Assembly: GCA_965223105.1 (NCBI GenBank)
Contig: OZ244987.1
Span: forward strand, 2,418,001 to 2,482,000
Origin: JABDMH01 sp965223105
Lineage (GTDB): Bacteria > Bacteroidota > Bacteroidia > Chitinophagales > Saprospiraceae
DNA length: 64,000 bases
Direction of reading: 5' to 3'
The translations under genes and the position numbers were made by a program. Every line of letters begins with the position of its first letter. Within the stretch, counting starts at the first letter, position 1. Below, piece after piece: positions 47,217-55,363 of this stretch. The notes below the pieces were generated by a model. The model did not search any database. It had not been told where the DNA came from and saw nothing but the letters and a program-made list of their open reading frames with translations.

Positions 47217-47492
47217 AAGTCCATTGGCTGTTCATTAATGGACGGTCTACCACAATAAAGGCCATTCCTTCCGGATGCTGAGGCGGAATCCAGAAAACAG
47301 TGTTTCGAAACTTCGTTTAACATGAATATTGGTTTGATCATCTCTAGTGTGGCCGAAGTTCTACGCTTCAACCTGGCTGTATGGTTAGGGTAAAACGACT
47401 TCCGTCTGAGAGATGCAGTACGTCTCATAGCCACTAAAAGAATCATTATTTTTAAGTATCCGATCTGCATCGCTATAAATTAATCTTTTGAC

Positions 47493-50003
47493 ATGGACGA
47501 TCAAAATTCAAGAGGGTTTGATGGCCACCTGATTTTCTACATTCGGCATAGGACAATTTTCTGCCTGGTACTGCTGGTTGTAAGCTTAATGCGGTCTACC
47601 GGCAGCAATATTAGTTGGCAACTTTTCGATTTTGGACCTGATCACCTGGTCCCGGAGGAGGAATATCAGCGAATAGGTATGCATCCGGAAAACCCCTTCT
47701 GGAAAGCCCAACCAACTGAAGTGTATACTCATGAGAAGTACAACGGAATCAGAAAGGTGTCAGAAAGAACTGGGGTGAAGGGTAAACACTTGGCCTGGAC
47801 ACAACCCGTAGTTCCCGGTAGACATTACCTGTACCTGAGTTTTGATGCTGGATATGAAGATATTTCAACCCTTTCCATTCAGATCAACGGCCAGACTTAT
47901 GACCCAGGCTGGCAGGATTTTCGACCTCCGCCTGTACCAAGAGAAACTTTGATGCCCCATTTTCGAATATGGCAAGCCTTGATCGATGTGCCCTCGACAA
48001 CGCTGGAAGTTGAATTGAGTTGTCAAGGTGATTCTGTGAGATTGCTGAACGCAGAGTTGATACCAATGGCTGACTCGCCTTTTGATCGAAAAGAGTGGAT
48101 TGAAGAACAAATCAAATTGGTCGGTAGATTCGATCAACGGCACTTAGATTTGGATATAGTAAAGGGAGAGTTACTGAGATTGCCACGAGAGGCCAGACCA
48201 TACTTCTGGTTGCGGCAGCTGGAATTGCTGCAAAGAGCAGAGAAGATTTATCGGTGGCGTGGGTGGGAATGGCTTAAGACCCACACCGGTATGAGTATGA
48301 TTCAAAGGGCACAACAAGGTGTCATGCTCCTGGACCCAATCCTTGTTGATACAGATCATTTATTGGCAGAAAGAGCACTTTGGTTTAGAGCTCGTTTTCT
48401 GTTCCATCTTGATTTAGAATACCGGCATAGTGCTGAGCGTGAAGCAGCACAGCGAGACTTCAAGGCACTGCACAAATTGTATCCTGACGATCACCTATTG
48501 AAGATGTATCGAGGCGAAAGGATCTCATCAGATGATGTGATACTGAGATTTGACTCTACCGCACCCGCATGGTCAATTGGTCAAACCAAGGCTATACAGC
48601 AGCTGCAATACCTCGTACACTATTGGGTCAATGTACGGCAAGCCGCTAATGGTGAGTTGGGTGGCAAACTAGGTGATGATGTCGAGGCCCTACGGTTTTT
48701 CTTACCATTGATTTATTTCGGAGATCAAAAGGCCATTGAGGGGTGGATAAAACTGGCGGATGCCGTATGGTACAGCGATGAGGTACAGAATGGATTTGCC
48801 CGAAGGATTGATGACGTTGAGCATGCTGCTGAATTTATTTCTGATACCGGCCCTCCCTTGCTATTTATCACTGATGACACATCCTATCACCATCGGCTCC
48901 TATACACTTATGATCACTTTGTAAATCTATGGAGTGGATTTACCCCCGCTGGTCATAGACACTTTTTCGGATCATGGTACAGTGCAACAGCGTTGGATCT
49001 CAGACCACCCAGAAATCGGGACGTTCCTTACAATGCCAGGGCACTGCAACCATTGCGATATTGGCTCCGACGGCATCCACAAGATACCACCGTTCTCATT
49101 CCTATGGTTGAATGGGCCAGGGCCTGGACAGCAGCCGCTAAATCTGATGATAAGGATAAGCCGCTGGGTGTCATACCAGCTTCCGTTCGTCTTTCTGATG
49201 AGGCCATCAATGGAGATGAACCCAATTGGTATGAAGCCAATATGTTTTGGTCATACTACGATTTTTCAGGGGGAGGCTTTATTCTTGATCACCTTCTATC
49301 TATTTTTTTGCATAATAATGACACCTCCTTGCTCTACCCCATGAAGACTTGCCTGTCGTTAATCAAGGAACATCGGAATACGCTGGAGGCTTCTCCCGGC
49401 TCACCAGCTTGGGCTGCCCAGCAAATGCTCGGTAGCCAGAGATTTTGGAGTGTCGCTGGTCAGTGGCGATTGGAGACGGGAGATTCGACATTTGACGACT
49501 TGCTCCTGGATTTTGGTCCCGCTTATGTAAATTACCGGATCAGTGGCAAACAAAATCCCTTGATTGCTCAGTTGGATGACTTCTCGAAAATCATGAGTGC
49601 CAACAGGGAGATAATGACTAGTGAAGCCTATTACACGGATCGAATTCTTGCCACCCATCACCAAGATGGCTCCTCCCTAAAAACGGACCTGATAACGGCA
49701 ATGCTTACTGGAGATGTAGTCAGACAAGGTACTTCGCCATATATGGCCGTCACTTGGGAGGGGACATTTGATGGTTTTACAGCCTTGGTGAAGGAACATA
49801 GTGCCGAAAAGCTATTCATAGAATTTTACAACCACAATGCGAGACCGGATGAGGTAGTCATGAGACCATGGGCATTGTTGCCAGGCAAATATCTCATGGA
49901 AGTCAATGGAAAGATTACCGAACAAATAATTCATCATCCGGGTCAACGCATAAGGCTGACTTTGCACAAGGGATCAACCGATCTAAATATACGACGAAAG
50001 TGA
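47493..50003 (+). CDS. Unrecognised exported protein, 836 residues, possible alpha/alpha-toroid carbohydrate enzyme
   Basis: No family is recognised with confidence. A hydrophobic export signal (about residues 22-36) is followed by a beta-rich module (about 40-195) resembling a jelly-roll binding domain (LYLSFDAGYEDISTLSIQINGQ). Next is a long mostly helical region (200-700) rich in Trp/Tyr/His with recurring amphipathic helices, as in alpha/alpha-barrel lyases and hydrolases. The end is a beta-sandwich-like tail (about 740-836). Polar clusters such as FGSWYSATALDLRPPRNRD and ANMFWSYYDFSGGG could be active-site loops. It lies between GH20 and a TonB receptor gene, pointing to glycan degradation. 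Catalysis is not demonstrated. Confidence 0.6.
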   Translation: MDDQNSRGFDGHLIFYIRHRTIFCLVLLVVSLMRSTGSNISWQLFDFGPDHLVPEEEYQRIGMHPENPFWKAQPTEVYTHEKYNGIRKVSERTGVKGKHLAWTQPVVPGRHYLYLSFDAGYEDISTLSIQINGQTYDPGWQDFRPPPVPRETLMPHFRIWQALIDVPSTTLEVELSCQGDSVRLLNAELIPMADSPFDRKEWIEEQIKLVGRFDQRHLDLDIVKGELLRLPREARPYFWLRQLELLQRAEKIYRWRGWEWLKTHTGMSMIQRAQQGVMLLDPILVDTDHLLAERALWFRARFLFHLDLEYRHSAEREAAQRDFKALHKLYPDDHLLKMYRGERISSDDVILRFDSTAPAWSIGQTKAIQQLQYLVHYWVNVRQAANGELGGKLGDDVEALRFFLPLIYFGDQKAIEGWIKLADAVWYSDEVQNGFARRIDDVEHAAEFISDTGPPLLFITDDTSYHHRLLYTYDHFVNLWSGFTPAGHRHFFGSWYSATALDLRPPRNRDVPYNARALQPLRYWLRRHPQDTTVLIPMVEWARAWTAAAKSDDKDKPLGVIPASVRLSDEAINGDEPNWYEANMFWSYYDFSGGGFILDHLLSIFLHNNDTSLLYPMKTCLSLIKEHRNTLEASPGSPAWAAQQMLGSQRFWSVAGQWRLETGDSTFDDLLLDFGPAYVNYRISGKQNPLIAQLDDFSKIMSANREIMTSEAYYTDRILATHHQDGSSLKTDLITAMLTGDVVRQGTSPYMAVTWEGTFDGFTALVKEHSAEKLFIEFYNHNARPDEVVMRPWALLPGKYLMEVNGKITEQIIHHPGQRIRLTLHKGSTDLNIRRK

Positions 50004-50214
50004 TCAGTAGGCAGGTGCTGTAAAGAGATCCGTAGATCTGCTGCTTTGGCTTCCGTTTGATTTTTGAGATCAAAGTCGTGGTAAAATCGGAGGCCAAATC
50101 TTTTTCTCTGGTAATGAGGTAGAGAATCGGACAATGTAAGTAATTTAGAAACTCATCCTGTTGCAAAATCTTTTGATTTTGTGGATCTTAAGCTTGCATT
50201 CAAATCTATTACTG

Positions 50215-53211
50215 ATGATGAGGAGAGGTTTTTACCCATTGTACTTTGCGATAGTTTTTGTCTCAGGCATCTCTGCACAAAATGGTGTCTTATATGGTAC
50301 GGTGACGGATGGGGGCTTACAGGAGCCGCTGGCTTTTGCCAATGTTTACATTGCCGAGATGAATTTGGGGGCTACGACAGATTTAGATGGTGTGTACCGG
50401 ATCACCGGTATACCTGAAGGCACTTACCAAGTCACTTTTAGCTATTTAGGATACGAATCAATTAGTCAGCAGATAGTGATGCAAGAAGGTGCGAGGTTAG
50501 AATTGGATGTTACTTTATCTGGAAGTGGTGTATTGATGGACGAAGTAGTGGTGCGAGGACAAGCCACCGGTCAGCGTGCTGCCATTAATCAACAAATCAA
50601 TTCCAACACGATAGTCAATGTGATCTCCAAAGAGAAACTGCAAGAACTGCCTGACCAGAATGCGGCTGAAGCGGTTGGCCGGCTGGCTGGTGTTTCAGTG
50701 TACCGGGATGCAGGAGAAGGACAACGCATTTCTGTACGGGGCATTTCTCCTCGGTTCAATGCCATTACCATTAATGGTGAACGGCTGCCCTCCACTGAAG
50801 AGTCTGAACGCTCGGTTGATTTGAGTATGATATCACCTGATATGTTGGCAGGTGTGGAATTATTTAAGGCCATCACACCGGACATGGATGGTGATGCGAT
50901 TGGGGGTACAGTAAATTTTGTGGTGGCCACGGCTGATGAGGGTGGACGGGTACAAGGACGAGTACTTTCCGGATATAATGATCTGCGGCAGGACTATGGC
51001 CAATTTAGAGCCAATGTCAGTGGGAGCGATCGTTTTTTCGATAATGCCTTTGGCGTAATTGCTACCGCAAACTATCAGATTGCCAATCGCGGCAATGAAT
51101 CTCTAACGACCGACTATATATATGAGGGAGAGGACCAGAATGGGAATCCACTTTTGTCGATCGAAAACCACAATTTAAGTGACAAGCTTGAGACACGATA
51201 CCGTTATGGAGGCAGTTTAACTTTGGACTTCCTGTTTCATCAAAATCATCAGTTGATTCTGAATTCCAGTTTAGGCAAAACCGATCGCGAAGAATTGCGG
51301 TTCAGGAGGAGATTTCGCTTGGGTAACAATTACCAGGAGCTGGATGCTACACAGCGCGACCGGCAGATTACACTATTGGCAAATAACCTGTCGGGTGAAC
51401 ATATTTTTGGCAAATTTGGCCTGGAATGGCGAGCGTCTTATTCCAGCTCTAACCAGCGTACTCCAGAAGAATTAAGAGGTAGATTTAGAGAGATTAGTGC
51501 CATCAGCTCCTCCATACCTAATGAGAGCGATATCGCTGCATTACCACAGTATTTTAAGAATGATCTAGAGAGCATGATCCTCTACGACAGCCGGGTAAAT
51601 CATACCGAGGTTAACGAAGATCGATATACTGGGAGGTTGGATTTTCACTATGATTTTAAAGCCAGTTCTCAGATAAATGGACAAATTAGGGCCGGTGCAA
51701 AATACCGTTCGATTGACCGCTCCAGAGACCGGGAAGGCACCATATTGGCACCCTATTTATCGGGTCAAAATCCAGCTACCAATGATCCTAATCTTTTCTT
51801 AACTGCAGCCAATGGACAGATCCTGCTGGCAAATTTTATTGGTGACTACACCAACCCCGATTTTTATGATGGAGATTACGATATCCTTCCAGGAACGCCT
51901 GAAATCAGGAACAACTTTTACACCACCGTAGAGGGTGTAGATCTCTCCAGATTTAACGATTTTTTCGGTACCACCTATAGTCAAGGTGATAAAATATTTT
52001 ATCCTGGGCACATTGATATCAATAACATTCGAACATTTCAGAGGGCATATAACAACCGGTATCGAGCGGATATTTTCATCAATTCGGGAGACTACAATGG
52101 TGGGGAAAGTGTCCTTGGCAGCTATCTAAGGACCGAACTTAACTTAGGCAAAAAATTGACCTTCATAGGTGGTGCCCGGTGGGAACAAACCGATCAAGAA
52201 TACACCAGTTTTATCATAACAGGATCGCTAGACAATGACGACAACAATGATCCCAGTGCAGGAACGATTTCGAGTAAAACTGCTGGGCGAAATTACAGTG
52301 AATTATTGCCCATGTTTCACTTAAAGTTTAAAGCCACTTCTTGGTTGGATTTACGTGCGGCAGTAACCAAATCTCTGGCAAGACCTAATTTCTTCAATAT
52401 CGTTCCATGGGAATATTACAATGCTGCCGAGCGCCAAGCACAATTTGGCGACCCAAATTTATTGCATACGACCGCTTGGAATTATGATTTGTTCTTGTCG
52501 GTCTACAGCAAGTTTGGATTATTTACAATGGGTGGGTTTTACAAGGAGTTGGAAAATATAGATTTCATTTCATCCACAGTAGATACTGACCAAGAGAGTA
52601 TTTATCAGGGATGGAGTATTATCAGTCCGCGCAATTTAGCCAATGTATCTTCAGTAAAGGGAATTGAACTAGATTTTCAAACCAACTTGAGTTCATTGGA
52701 TAATTTTTTGAGAGGAACCATTTTTTCTGCCAATCTTACCCTATCCAGGTCTAAGACATTTTATCCCTTATTCAATGTAGAAACAGTCTTCGTTGGTCCA
52801 CCTACTTTTTTTGAGACAACGGTGGTTGACACGGTGAGGGAGGGCACAATTGTCGGCCAGGCTGATGTGCTGGCTAATGTAATCTTGGGTTACGAAACTG
52901 GAGGATTTTCAGGCCGTATCTCAGTGATTTATCAAGGAGATGCTTTATCTCCTGGCAATCCTGGTATTGGTAGTTCCGAAGCTGGGGTAGGGACGATTCC
53001 TGAACAAGATTATTTCGATGAAGCCAGCCTACGCTTTGATTTGGCCATGAAGCAACGGATTGATAAGCAGGGAAGATGGACAGTCATGTTTAATTTAAAT
53101 AACTTTACCAATACTGCTGAAAGGGCATTTCTTGGAATTGCACAAAGGTTGCGAGAAGAAGAGTTTTATGGAATGACTGCCGACGTGGGCATCGCTTTCA
53201 AGTTTAGATAA
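50215..53211 (+). CDS. TonB-dependent receptor with carboxypeptidase-regulatory-like domain
   Basis: About 998 residues from the ATG at 50215: signal peptide (RRGFYPLYFAIVFVSGISAQ), carboxypeptidase-regulatory-like domain (about 22-105), plug with ELPDQNAAEAVGRLAGVSV and RGISPRFNAITINGERLP, then a barrel ending in GIAFKFR. The plug style is that of TonB receptors that are not paired with SusD, and no SusD follows. The barrel is predicted to import an oligosaccharide or other product released by the GH20 and the unknown protein upstream; no substrate is visible from the sequence. A TTG at 50161 extends the frame but spoils the signal peptide. Confidence 0.9.
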   Translation: MMRRGFYPLYFAIVFVSGISAQNGVLYGTVTDGGLQEPLAFANVYIAEMNLGATTDLDGVYRITGIPEGTYQVTFSYLGYESISQQIVMQEGARLELDVTLSGSGVLMDEVVVRGQATGQRAAINQQINSNTIVNVISKEKLQELPDQNAAEAVGRLAGVSVYRDAGEGQRISVRGISPRFNAITINGERLPSTEESERSVDLSMISPDMLAGVELFKAITPDMDGDAIGGTVNFVVATADEGGRVQGRVLSGYNDLRQDYGQFRANVSGSDRFFDNAFGVIATANYQIANRGNESLTTDYIYEGEDQNGNPLLSIENHNLSDKLETRYRYGGSLTLDFLFHQNHQLILNSSLGKTDREELRFRRRFRLGNNYQELDATQRDRQITLLANNLSGEHIFGKFGLEWRASYSSSNQRTPEELRGRFREISAISSSIPNESDIAALPQYFKNDLESMILYDSRVNHTEVNEDRYTGRLDFHYDFKASSQINGQIRAGAKYRSIDRSRDREGTILAPYLSGQNPATNDPNLFLTAANGQILLANFIGDYTNPDFYDGDYDILPGTPEIRNNFYTTVEGVDLSRFNDFFGTTYSQGDKIFYPGHIDINNIRTFQRAYNNRYRADIFINSGDYNGGESVLGSYLRTELNLGKKLTFIGGARWEQTDQEYTSFIITGSLDNDDNNDPSAGTISSKTAGRNYSELLPMFHLKFKATSWLDLRAAVTKSLARPNFFNIVPWEYYNAAERQAQFGDPNLLHTTAWNYDLFLSVYSKFGLFTMGGFYKELENIDFISSTVDTDQESIYQGWSIISPRNLANVSSVKGIELDFQTNLSSLDNFLRGTIFSANLTLSRSKTFYPLFNVETVFVGPPTFFETTVVDTVREGTIVGQADVLANVILGYETGGFSGRISVIYQGDALSPGNPGIGSSEAGVGTIPEQDYFDEASLRFDLAMKQRIDKQGRWTVMFNLNNFTNTAERAFLGIAQRLREEEFYGMTADVGIAFKFR

Positions 53212-53253
53212 TTTCTTACCTTACCCGCTAACCACTATGTTAACCTAAATGAT

Positions 53254-54799
53254 ATGAAACACGTTACCGCTTTTTTGTTATTCACGTTATGTTTTTATGG
53301 GCAAATCCAGGCTCAGGATGAGATGATCATCGAAGCTGGTGAGCCCGGTATTATTGAACAAACCATATTTGGCGACACCACGGAGACGGGTGAACGAATG
53401 AACCCCAACCGAGTTTATATTTTGAGACGAGGCACACCTTATTTGTTGGCACAAAATCTACGCTGGGGCGATTACCACATCCGGCTGAAAGCCGAAGAGG
53501 GTGAAGGAGCAAGACCAATCCTCATCTTTGCGAATAGCGAAGGTGGAGGGACATTGTCATCAACTCATTCGCACCAATTCTGGTGCAGACCTAAGTCTCG
53601 ATGGCATCCATGTTAGTGGCCGAGATTTATTGGGCTTTCTAATAGATCGAGCTTTTAGGATCGGAGGGGATAGTTCAACCCTAAGTGTCAATAATTGTAT
53701 TGTTACTGATGTGGGACAGGCTGCAGTAAGGGTAGATGGTGAAGGTCAAAAACTATTCTTCACTAATTCTATATTAAATCGTTTAGGTGAGCCAGGAAAT
53801 CCTAACAATGGTCGCTTTATTGACAGTAGAGGAAATCCAATTGATTCAGTCTGGGTGGAGAATTGCGTTATTTATGCCGTTACCTCCAGAATTTACAGAA
53901 GCGCTAATGGTGCACTCAATGTCGGCATTTTCAATCAGAACACATTTTGGGGTGTTGGCCAGGAGGGTATCACCTTTGGTGAATCAAATGAGTTGACCTT
54001 TACCAATAATATCTTTGCAGAACCAGTTTTTTTGGGACAGACCGACAGCAGTATGACTTATGCCATGACCATCGACACTTTTGTCAGTGGTGAACATTTG
54101 ATCAACGTCAGTTACAACAACATTTTTGTCAGTGAAGAATTTGAAGCAGCACTGCCCGATACTAGAGCCAGTGGGGATTCACTTTATAGTGTCAAAAATA
54201 CTTTATTCGGACCTAATATCTCCGCAGCCATCATGGAAGGGGCATCAGCGACCACCAATATCAGCGAAGTGCTGGAGTTTGCCGATGCACCTCCCGTTCC
54301 CATTCAATTCATAACTGCTGATGCTGCTGCTGCTGATACCAGCGTACTTATCGATGGCGCAGGTGATTGGGATTTTTCCGACCTAACACCTGATCCGGTT
54401 TATTCTGCTGTTGGTGGTCAGGGTATTGATCGTTTTACAACCTTCCATGACTTTTCATACCCCGAATCGGCTCAATCGTATACTGCTGGTACCAATGGGC
54501 AAAAATTAGGCGCCGACCTCACCAACCTTGGTACTGATGTTGATGAGGATTTCTTTGTAACAGACAATATCCTATTTTATCCCAATCCAGTTAAGGATGA
54601 ACTATTTATCCAGAATCTTGATGAAGTTGATCTGAAAAGTGTTTATATTTATGATGTCCAGGGGCATCCTCTCCGACGACAGGATGTCAATGCAATGAAT
54701 ATTCGTTTTCAAATGGGTAAGCTACCACCAGGTATTTATATGCTGAGCGTGGAAGACCATGCCGGCAAAGTGAGCACTAGGCAGATATTAAAATATTGA
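53254..54799 (+). pseudogene. Beta-helix T9SS protein interrupted by a +1 frameshift
   Basis: Two overlapping frames form one protein of about 514 residues. The first (53254-53616) has a signal peptide (ending IQAQ) and the start of a DUF4957/DUF5123-like beta-helix (YILRRGTPYLLAQNLRWGDYH, then EEGEGARPILIF). The second, read from inside 53501-54799, continues with LIRTNSGADLSLDGIHVSG, many beta-helix turns, and a T9SS sorting domain (FYPNPVKDELFIQ). The switch of frame is within about 53548-53575, near GGTGGAGGGAC. Either the gene is broken, or the base was miscalled, or the frame is recoded. It follows the TonB receptor by 42 bp and would complete a secreted glycan-processing cluster. Confidence 0.8.
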
Positions 54800-54830
54800 T
54801 AATATTCGTTAAAGCCATTTACTTAAAATT

Positions 54831-54860
54831 AACGGTGGAGCCATTCCACCGTTTTTTTTT
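54831..54860 (+). terminator. Strong rho-independent terminator
   Basis: AACGGTGGA (54831-54839) pairs perfectly with TCCACCGTT (54845-54853) around a 5-nt loop and runs into nine T residues. It closes the transcript of the TonB receptor and beta-helix genes. Confidence 0.9.
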
Positions 54861-54861
54861 C

Positions 54862-55195
54862 GTCCGGCAAGGTGCAGCTACTTGGAGGTGAAAGTCCACT
54901 CCTCACGACAGCACTAGGAAGTATTAGCTGGGCGACAAGAATACTGGCGAGTATGTTTGTCCTTGTATGGACATAGATGTTAATGGCGCAAGGAATCCGA
55001 AGCTAACTCTTTGGTCTGATGAAAAGGATGATCCTTTATAGACTCAGCACTGGATGACAATCAGTGCATATCTCTGCAGGCCAATGAATAAAAAGAACGA
55101 AAGTGGTTGGCAAAGTAATCACTACCATGGGCTTCCTCAGGTCTAATGATCTATATCATCACGGAAAACCACGGAGAGATCAATGAATGCAGGTT
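54862..55195 (+). ncRNA. Probable 5' fragment of a group IIC-type intron (domain I and beyond), no reverse transcriptase
   Basis: The stretch resembles domain I of group IIC introns such as that of Oceanobacillus iheyensis. Shared landmarks in the same order are CCGGCAAGGTGCAG, GGTGAAAGTCC, GGAAGTATTAGC, GGAATCCGAAGC, TTTGGTCTGATGAA and GAGATCAATGAATGCAGG. Group IIC introns favour sites just after transcription terminators, and this begins a few bases after one. The GTGYG 5' end, the intron-encoded protein and domains V-VI are not found, so it is a decayed remnant. I could not align it formally. Confidence 0.6.
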
Positions 55196-55199
55196 TCAA

Positions 55200-55349
55200 T
55201 TAAATGGTGATCTGAAAGAGCAATTGACCTTGATTAATCTCAAGTCCTTCGTTGGTTCCCTCTAGGACAGAAGCTGTAAGATGAAAGCTGTCGGAATCAT
55301 CACGCGGAATATTGCCATCCACCAGACTCCGAAGCGTTCGGTTGATCAC
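55200..55349 (-). pseudogene. Short open remnant between the intron fragment and the protease gene
   Basis: A 49-codon frame (possible GTG start at 55347-55349, stop TAA at 55200-55202) reading LRSLVDGNIPRDDSDSFHLT and then ASVLEGTNEGLEINQGQLLF. The amino-acid pattern is protein-like, with alternating polar/hydrophobic strands as at the C-terminus of an exported beta-domain, but no start region precedes it. Likely the 3' end of a lost gene. No family recognised. Confidence 0.3.
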
Positions 55350-55363
55350 CTCTATGCCAGGAA

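Noticed and set aside
55262..55300. Group II intron domain V candidate (GACAG ... CTGTC hairpin)
   Set aside because: It lacks the AGC/CGC triad and two-base bulge of domain V and lies within the protein-like remnant on the other strand.
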